From NCBI RefSeq assembly GCF_029392895.1, contig NZ_CP114200.1, forward strand, positions 1,269,501 through 1,333,500: a DNA stretch of 64,000 nt. The letters run 5' to 3'. The notes below the pieces were generated by a model that was not told the DNA's origin, searched no databases, and was given only the letters and a program-made list of their open reading frames with translations. This stretch comes from Streptomyces sp. 71268. Lineage in GTDB: Bacteria; Actinomycetota; Actinomycetes; Streptomycetales; Streptomycetaceae. Made by a program: the position numbers and the translations under genes. Shown piece after piece: positions 58,664 through 64,000 of this stretch; position 1 is the stretch's first letter, and each line of letters opens with the position of its first letter.

Positions 58664-60082
58664 TCAGAGCTGGAGCGACTTGGTCTGGAGGTACTCGGTC
58701 AGGCCGTGCACGCCGAGTTCGCGCCCGACGCCGGAGTTCTTGTAGCCGCCGAAGGGGGCGAGCGGGTTGAAGCGGCCCCCGTTGATGTCCACCTGGCCGG
58801 TCTCCAGGCGGCGCGCGACGGCCACCGCCTCGGCCTCGTCGGCCGCCCACACCGCGCCGGCCAGCCCGTACGCCGAGTCGTTGGCGATCCGTACGGCCTC
58901 GTCGACGTCGGCGTACCGCAGGATGGAGAGGACCGGGCCGAAGATCTCCTCCTGGGCGATGGTCATCTCCGGCGTGACGTCGGCGAACACGGTGGGGCGC
59001 AGGTAGTACCCGCGCTCCAGGCCCTCCGGGGCCGTGGGGCCGCCGGCCACCAGGCGGGCGCCCTCGGCGACGCCGCGGTCGATGTAGCCGCGGACCCGGT
59101 CCCGCTGCGCGGCGCTGACCACGGGCCCGAGCCGGGTCTCGGCGTCGCGCGGGTCGCCCGGCACGTACTTCGCGGCGGCAGCGGCGGCCAGTTCGACGGC
59201 CTCCGCGTACTGGTCGGCGTGGACCAGCAACCGGGTCCAGGCGCTACAGGTCTGGCCGGCGTTGGCCATCACGTTGGCCACACCGACCTTCACCGCCCGG
59301 GTCAGGTCGGCGCCGGGCAGGACGATGTTGGCCGACTTGCCGCCGAGTTCGAGGGCGACCCGCTTGACGGCCGCCCCGGCGCTCGCGCCGATGCGCCGGC
59401 CGACGGCGGTGGAGCCGGTGAAGGAGACCAGGCCCACGCCCGGGTGCTCGGCCAGCGCCTGGCCGGCGACCGGGCCGAGGCCGGTGACCAGGTTGAAGAC
59501 GCCGGCGGGCAGCTCCGCGCCGGCCACCACCTCGGCGAAGAGCTGGGCCACCAGCGGGGTGTTCTCGGCGGGCTTGACGACGACGGTGCAGCCGGCGGCA
59601 AGCGCGGGGGCGACCTTGGCGACGATCTGGTGCAGCGGGTAGTTCCACGGCGTGATCGCGCCGACGACGCCCACCGGCTCGTGGAACACCGTGGAGTTGC
59701 CGATCCGCTCCTCGAACGCGTACGTCTTCGCCAACTCGGCATAGCTGTCGGCGACGGCGATCGGCAGGCCGGCGTGGACGGCCTGTGCGAAGCCGACGGG
59801 GGAGCCGAGTTCGGCCACCACGGTCTCGGCGATCTCGTCGCGGCGGGCGGCGAGCCCGTCGCGCAGGGCCGCCAGATAGGTGCCGCGCTCGGCCGGCGGA
59901 ACGGCGGCCCAGCCCGGCAGGGCGGCGCGCGCGGCCCGTACGGCGGTGTCCACGTCGAGCGCCGTGCCGGCCGGCACGGTGGCGATGACCTGCTCGTCCG
60001 CCGGGTTCACCACCTCGATCGAGTCCGTGCCGGTCGCGGGCCGCCAGGCGCCGTCGATGTACATCTCGTCATGCGACTTCAC
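58664..60082 (-). CDS. NAD(P)-dependent aldehyde dehydrogenase
   Basis: This 472-aa enzyme has the fold and catalytic residues of the ALDH superfamily: [22 protein letters not shown] (about 146), [11 protein letters not shown] (about 226), [12 protein letters not shown] (Glu general base, about 250), [14 protein letters not shown] (Cys nucleophile, about 285) and [10 protein letters not shown] (about 380). It oxidises an aldehyde to the acid. GTG 60082 has GGAGGG 8 nt upstream. A palindrome 46 bp upstream shares AAACTAGCG with the TetR site at 54.5 kb. Confidence 0.94.
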   Translation of the reverse strand: MKSHDEMYIDGAWRPATGTDSIEVVNPADEQVIATVPAGTALDVDTAVRAARAALPGWAAVPPAERGTYLAALRDGLAARRDEIAETVVAELGSPVGFAQAVHAGLPIAVADSYAELAKTYAFEERIGNSTVFHEPVGVVGAITPWNYPLHQIVAKVAPALAAGCTVVVKPAENTPLVAQLFAEVVAGAELPAGVFNLVTGLGPVAGQALAEHPGVGLVSFTGSTAVGRRIGASAGAAVKRVALELGGKSANIVLPGADLTRAVKVGVANVMANAGQTCSAWTRLLVHADQYAEAVELAAAAAAKYVPGDPRDAETRLGPVVSAAQRDRVRGYIDRGVAEGARLVAGGPTAPEGLERGYYLRPTVFADVTPEMTIAQEEIFGPVLSILRYADVDEAVRIANDSAYGLAGAVWAADEAEAVAVARRLETGQVDINGGRFNPLAPFGGYKNSGVGRELGVHGLTEYLQTKSLQL

Positions 60083-60127
60083 GTCGTTCGCCCTCCAGCG
60101 CACCGCTTAGGCCCGTCGTACCCCACC

Positions 60128-60146
60128 AAACTAGCGACGGTAGTTT
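60128..60146. promoter_or_regulatory. Palindromic operator upstream of the aldehyde dehydrogenase
   Basis: AAACTA (60128-60133) and TAGTTT (60141-60146) are inverted with a 7-bp spacer. The left part AAACTAGCG is shared with the 54525-54541 site. Position, 46 bp before the GTG, suits a repressor site. Confidence 0.6.
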
Positions 60147-60489
60147 TCGGACGCCAGGGGCCGCCGCGTGCCCTCGATCACGCGTGCCGCTCCCTCCCGG
60201 GCCGCACACGTCGCCCCGCCCTCACCACGCGGCGCACCCGACCTACCTCCCGTCGGCGCCAACCGGTGTACGGGAGCGGCCCCTTGGCCCCGTCGACGTC
60301 TGGTGCCGACGACCGCACGCCACGCACGGTGGGCCGGTGGGGCCCGTCGTCCGTCGCCTCCACGGTGCCCGACGGCCGGCGCGTCGCACCACCCCGCCGA
60401 GCCGCTCGCCCGCGCCCGGCGGCGGTTTACAGCCGCGCCACGCGCGCGTGGGGTGTCCGGGGCGCGCCGCTGGGGGCGCGGGCGCGCAA

Positions 60490-60579
60490 GGGTGCGCCGG
60501 GCCCGGGGGCGCGCGGGCAGGGGTGTGCCGGGCCCGGGGCGCACGGGCAGGGATGCGCTGGGCCCGGGGGCGCCCGGCC
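60490..60579. repeat. Three 30-bp tandem repeats after the sortase gene
   Basis: Units 60490-60519, 60520-60549 and 60550-60579 share a GCCGGGCCCGGGG-like core and a CGGGCA end, with a few substitutions. The inner GGGCCC cores can fold into hairpins, so the array may work as a tandem terminator for the sortase gene. Confidence 0.7.
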
Positions 60580-60591
60580 GTGCCCGTACGG

Positions 60592-61620
60592 TCAGCGCGC
60601 TCGTGCCGCGTCCCGCACGTCGTACAGATGGGCGAAGACGACGACGTTGGAGCGGTAGCCACGGCCGGGCTCGAAGGGGCCGCCGCAGGTCAGCAGCCGC
60701 AGTTCGGGGCGGCCCGCGTCGCCGTAGACCGCGTGGTCGGGGAAGTCGGAGCGCGGGTAGGCGCGCACCGCGTCCACCGTGAACACGGCCGTCCTGCCGT
60801 CGTGGCGGGCCACCTCGATGAGGTCGCCCCGGCGCAGCGTGGGCAGTTCGAGGAAGACGGCCGGGCCGCGGCGGGTGTCGCGGTGGCCGACGATGATCGC
60901 GGTGCCGCGCTCGCCGGGGCTCGGCCCCCGCTCGTACCAGCCCGCCACGCGCGGGGCGTCGACCGCCGGCGTCGTCAGGCGGCCGTGCCGGTCCAGGCCG
61001 AGGCCGACGACCGGGGCGTCGAGGCGCAGCGCGGGGATGGTCACGGTGCTGGGCCGGGCCCGGGAGATGGGGGCGCGCGGCACGAGCGGCCGGGTAGCCC
61101 GCGCCGGCCCGCGCGCCGCGCCACCCGGGCGCTCGCCGGCGGGAGGCCGCGCGCCGGGCGCACCGGGAGCCGCCGCGCGCCCACCGGAGTCGCGCGCCGC
61201 GCCGGCCGCGCCGGTGCCGGCCGCGCCCGGCCGCCCCGTACCGCCCGCGCGCCGAGCGCCGTCCGCGAGCCCATCCGCTGCCGGGCCGGCGGCCCGCGAC
61301 CCCGTGGCCCGGGGAGCGGCCACGTCGCCCTCGGCGACGAGCCACATGGCCGCCGCGCCCGCCGCCCAGGCGGACAGTTCGGGCGGGTGCGCCCGGTCCC
61401 CCGGCGACGACGCGGGGCCCGGCGCCCAGAACACACCACCAACCAGCAGGCACACGGCCGCACTCAGCGTCACCGCCAGGCGACGCCGACGGGCGCGGCT
61501 CATGCGCCGACGCGGCGCCCCACGGCGGCAGCGACAGCACCCGGCGCCACCGGGCCGTGGACGCGCCGCCTCGGGGCGCGACGGCGCGGGGCGCGGCGGT
61601 GTGCCACTGCCTGGCCTCAT
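60592..61620 (-). CDS. Class F sortase
   Basis: A 342-aa membrane-anchored transpeptidase. A basic N-terminus and one helix (about 48-68) precede an Ala/Gly/Pro/Arg linker and the sortase barrel (from about 190). Catalytic residues: His in IIVGHRDTRRGP (about 245), Cys in LRLLTCGGPF (about 310) and Arg in GYRSNVVVFAHL (about 323). The CGG after Cys and the short barrel fit class F, which is common in actinobacteria and of poorly known substrate. ATG 61620 follows the neighbour's stop by 6 bp; ATG 61503 is an alternative start just before the helix. Confidence 0.9.
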   Translation of the reverse strand: MRPGSGTPPRPAPSRPEAARPRPGGAGCCRCRRGAPRRRMSRARRRRLAVTLSAAVCLLVGGVFWAPGPASSPGDRAHPPELSAWAAGAAAMWLVAEGDVAAPRATGSRAAGPAADGLADGARRAGGTGRPGAAGTGAAGAARDSGGRAAAPGAPGARPPAGERPGGAARGPARATRPLVPRAPISRARPSTVTIPALRLDAPVVGLGLDRHGRLTTPAVDAPRVAGWYERGPSPGERGTAIIVGHRDTRRGPAVFLELPTLRRGDLIEVARHDGRTAVFTVDAVRAYPRSDFPDHAVYGDAGRPELRLLTCGGPFEPGRGYRSNVVVFAHLYDVRDAARAR

Positions 61621-61626
61621 GGCGTC

Positions 61627-62529
61627 CTAGGCGAGGCGCCGCGAGCGACGGCGGGCGCGGCGGCCCCCCACAAGGCCCACCACCGCGACCGCGCCGACGG
61701 CCAGCGCCGTACCCACGCCGGGTGGCGCCGCCCCCGCGTCGGCCTCGCCACCGCCACCCGCCGCCACGGCGCCCCGTGGCTGCCGCCCGTCCGCGGCCGG
61801 CACGGCGTCCGGATCCACGGACGCCCGCTCGGCACGCGCCTCTCGGGGTGCGGACGGCGCCTCGGCCTCGGGCCGGCCGGCGGCAGCCGGCACGGCACCG
61901 CGCCCCTGCCGCCGGTCCGTCCGGTTCCGGTCCGACGCGCCCGCGCTCCACATCGTGTCGGTGAGCCAGTCCTCGTCGGCCACGGCCGGGCCCTCTCGCC
62001 CCGTGGCCGGTTCCCGCCGGCCGTCCGGGGCGTCGCCCCGCGTCTCGTCGGCGGCGGGCGGCGGATCGTTGGTCGGGGGGTCGTTGGTCGGGGGTTGCCC
62101 CTGGTCGCCCGGGGGACACGCGACCGTGAACGCCTTGCGCCGGTCCTCGTCCCACTCCTCCCCCGCGCCGTTCCAGGTGAGTTCGTAGCCGCCGCTGGGG
62201 AGGGTGTACGGGCCGGTGTGGCCCCGGCCGGCCTCGATGAGGATGGTGCCGTCGATGCCGGGCAGCTCGCGGGGGTTCGGGCGCGGCGCGATCCGCCAGG
62301 GCAGCTCCCGCGAGTCGGGGACGTCGGCGGCGACGAGGTAGAAGGCGCAGACCGTGCGCTCGTCCCGGGGGTCCCGCACGGGTGTGTCCACGTCGTGGAT
62401 GCGGATGTCCGCGCCCGGCGCCTCGGCGGCGGGCGCCTCCGGCGCGGCGACGGCGCCGGTGGCCAGCGCGGCCACGACGACCACGGCGGCGCGAGCGCCG
62501 GCGAGACGGAGCGGTACCGGGGCGGCCAT
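61627..62529 (-). CDS. Secreted membrane-tethered surface protein upstream of the sortase
   Basis: This 300-aa protein has a signal peptide (1-32), a folded extracellular domain (about 35-135, Cys in TVCAFYLV and FTVACPPGD probably paired), a disordered Pro/Arg/Glu linker and a C-terminal helix with basic tail (VGTALAVGAVAVVGLVGG then Arg-rich). That layout mimics a sorting signal, yet no LPXTG, LAXTG or similar motif is visible before the helix. ATG 62529 has AAGGAG 6 nt ahead. It is co-transcribed with the class F sortase, so it is the obvious candidate partner or substrate. Confidence 0.82.
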   Translation of the reverse strand: MAAPVPLRLAGARAAVVVVAALATGAVAAPEAPAAEAPGADIRIHDVDTPVRDPRDERTVCAFYLVAADVPDSRELPWRIAPRPNPRELPGIDGTILIEAGRGHTGPYTLPSGGYELTWNGAGEEWDEDRRKAFTVACPPGDQGQPPTNDPPTNDPPPAADETRGDAPDGRREPATGREGPAVADEDWLTDTMWSAGASDRNRTDRRQGRGAVPAAAGRPEAEAPSAPREARAERASVDPDAVPAADGRQPRGAVAAGGGGEADAGAAPPGVGTALAVGAVAVVGLVGGRRARRRSRRLA

Positions 62530-62809
62530 GTGGGTCTCCTTCACACCGGGACGTTTCGTCCGACCGGTCATACGTTTCATACGAATCAGTCGTTTGCCTG
62601 ACTACGTGTCACGTGCACGACGCGACGAAACGACCGCCGCCCGAACGCCCGCCCCTACCCCCCAGCCGGCCCAACCCCCACTGCCCGTACGGCCCGCGCG
62701 GGCCGTACGGGAGGCGGACGGGCGAGGCGGGGCCGGGCGAGCGCGGCGAGCCCGCCGGTCAGGGTTGACCCCCGGACGCGCGGGCCGGTCGCTCCGCGAG
62801 GCGCGGCGG

Positions 62810-64000
62810 TCAGGGTCGCCGGCGGGTGGTGGCCTCGCCGCCGCGCGGTTCTGGCCCGGGGGCGAGGTCCGGCGTCGGCGGGTGGCCCGACGCGGCGTCG
62901 CGCGGTGCGCCCCGGGCCGCCGTGCGCGAGGCCGCGTCGCCCCCGTGCCGCAGGTCGCGTCCGGCGACCACCGCCGAGCCGAGCAGCAACAGGCCGAGCA
63001 GCGCGAACGGCGCCGCCGTGCCGGCGAGGCCGGCCAGGGCGCCGGCGGCGGCCGGCGCGGCGGCCTGGCCGAACCGGTTGCCGGTCAGCCGCAGCGCGAG
63101 TGCGGTGCTGCGCGCGCCGTCGGGCGCGGCCCGCACCACCGTGGTCATCGACAGCGGCTGCCCCACGCCGAGCGCGAACCCGAGCAGGGCCAGCGCTGTC
63201 GCCAGGCCCCACACCGGCAGCGGCAGCGCGACGCTCGCGCACAGCACCGCCGCCAGCAGGCAACTCCCGGCCATCAGCGCGGTGCGGCCGACCAGTCGGA
63301 TCATCGGCGTCATCACCAGTCGGCAGGCGATGGTGGCCGCGGCCCGCAGGCTGAGCAGCAGCCCGACGGTGGCCGGGGCGATGCCACGGTGCTCACCGAG
63401 CACGGGCAGGTAAGCGGTGAGGACGTCGGTCGTGGAGAGCACGGCGAGGCTGATGAAGATGCCGGAGGCCACGCCGCGCGAGCGCATGATGCCCCAGACG
63501 GACACGGACGGCCCGGCCGGCCGTTCGCCCGCCTCGCCCGCCTCGCGCGCCGCCGGCCGCGCGCCCCGCGCGCCGGCGCGCTCGCCCGAGCCTCCGCCGG
63601 TGCTCCCGCCGGCGCTCTCGACGCGCCACAGGCCGGCGAACGAGCACAGCGCCACCGCCGCCGAGGTGAGCAGCGCCGTGGCGCTGGTGCGGGCCAACTG
63701 GTCGCCCTGCGCCGAGACCAGCAGCCCGGCGGCGATCGGTCCCACGAGTTGGCCGAGCGAGGCGCCGATGGTGAAGTGGCCGAAGTTGCGGTCCTGGTCG
63801 GCGGCGGCGCTGCGGCGGGCCACGATGGACTGCGCGCCGATCACGAACGCCAGGTGCCCGAGGCCCATGACGCCGCTCCACAGCGCCATCGCCGACAGCG
63901 AACCGGCCTGCCCGCTGAGCGCGCAGCCCCCCGCGATGAGTACGACGCCCACGGGCAGCAGCGGGGCGGCGCGGCCGTGGTCGGTGCGGCGGCCCAGCGG
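62810..64000 (-). CDS. MFS transporter, 5' end beyond the right edge
   Basis: At least 397 residues of a major facilitator, with the frame open to the window edge (upstream codons read PLGRRTDHGRAAPLLP, the conserved loop after helix 2). Other marks: LGHLAFVIGAQSIVARRSAA, DRNFGHFTIGASLGQLVGP (helices 4-5) and GFALGVGQPLSMTTVVRAAP in the second half. A Gly/Ala/Arg-rich cytosolic loop lies mid-protein and the C-tail is disordered. The substrate is unknown; the drug:H+ antiporter type is likely. The internal start at 63952 is not the true one. Confidence 0.88.
   Translation of the reverse strand, partial: PLGRRTDHGRAAPLLPVGVVLIAGGCALSGQAGSLSAMALWSGVMGLGHLAFVIGAQSIVARRSAAADQDRNFGHFTIGASLGQLVGPIAAGLLVSAQGDQLARTSATALLTSAAVALCSFAGLWRVESAGGSTGGGSGERAGARGARPAAREAGEAGERPAGPSVSVWGIMRSRGVASGIFISLAVLSTTDVLTAYLPVLGEHRGIAPATVGLLLSLRAAATIACRLVMTPMIRLVGRTALMAGSCLLAAVLCASVALPLPVWGLATALALLGFALGVGQPLSMTTVVRAAPDGARSTALALRLTGNRFGQAAAPAAAGALAGLAGTAAPFALLGLLLLGSAVVAGRDLRHGGDAASRTAARGAPRDAASGHPPTPDLAPGPEPRGGEATTRRRP

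Larger units (their letters stand above)
60083..60591. other. Gap with an operator and a tandem repeat
   Basis: 509 bp without a gene. It contains the aldehyde dehydrogenase promoter and palindrome (60128-60146) on the left and three 30-bp repeats (60490-60579) ending 12 bp before the sortase stop on the right. Confidence 0.6.

Noticed and set aside
1..64000. Antibiotic biosynthetic gene cluster
   Set aside because: No polyketide synthase, NRPS, terpene cyclase or RiPP machinery. The acyl-CoA ligase, MaoC and SDR genes fit catabolism better.

Overview
The window reads as a chromosomal segment of a Streptomyces or a very close filamentous actinomycete. The grounds are very high G+C, codons ending almost always in G or C, frequent GTG starts, ATGA stop/start overlaps, chaplins, the cslA-glxA pair, a class F sortase and many TetR-controlled acyl-CoA genes. 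There is no transposase, integrase, phage gene or rRNA; one tRNA-Leu(GAG) is present. Both edges cut genes.

Region 1 (1-8.9 kb): housekeeping and development. A conserved hypothetical and a DUF5703 gene diverge. A long sortase-anchored chaplin (chpC-like) and a short chaplin (chpH-like) make the hydrophobic aerial coat. Then come an M20 peptidase, tRNA-Leu, a polytopic membrane protein and a TetM/OtrA-type ribosomal protection GTPase preceded by a possible 34-codon leader peptide. An MFS exporter and a divergent LysR regulator follow (9-11.3 kb).

Region 2 (11.5-33.4 kb): a large cell-surface polysaccharide locus. An eight-gene minus-strand operon (25.7 down to 12.8 kb) has the parts of a Wzx/Wzy pathway: a GT4 glycosyltransferase, a polyprenyl-phosphate sugar transferase, an O-antigen-ligase/polymerase-like protein, a MurJ/Wzx-like flippase, a polysaccharide deacetylase, a second GT4, a Wzz-like chain-length protein and a BioF2-type acyltransferase. 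A GH26-like secreted protein converges on it. Divergently transcribed are cslA (cellulose-synthase-like) and glxA (copper radical oxidase), then a 50-aa membrane ORF and a convergent GH6 lipoprotein. In two operon genes, and in the MFS exporter, reading frame and third-position G/C bias indicate a one-base homopolymer indel. These could be assembly errors, decay or phase variation.

Region 3 (33-41.3 kb): a 2Fe-2S ferredoxin, a perfect CebR-type operator with no obvious target gene, a copper amine oxidase with an amino-acid permease, a helical-repeat protein, a KstD-like flavoprotein and a NUDIX hydrolase.

Region 4 (41.5-60.1 kb): two DUF202 membrane proteins, a metallo-beta-lactamase-fold hydrolase, then acyl-CoA modules. 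One has an APH-like kinase, acyl-CoA dehydrogenase, TetR, acyl-CoA ligase and SDR. Another has a MaoC hydratase and TetR; next to it lie an acyl-CoA dehydrogenase and a divergent TetR. A secreted tripeptidyl-aminopeptidase-like hydrolase, a zinc alcohol dehydrogenase and an aldehyde dehydrogenase follow. Three pairs of matching palindromic or near-palindromic motifs suggest which TetR controls which genes. Region 5 (60.5-64 kb): class F sortase, a secreted membrane-tethered protein and an MFS transporter cut by the right edge.
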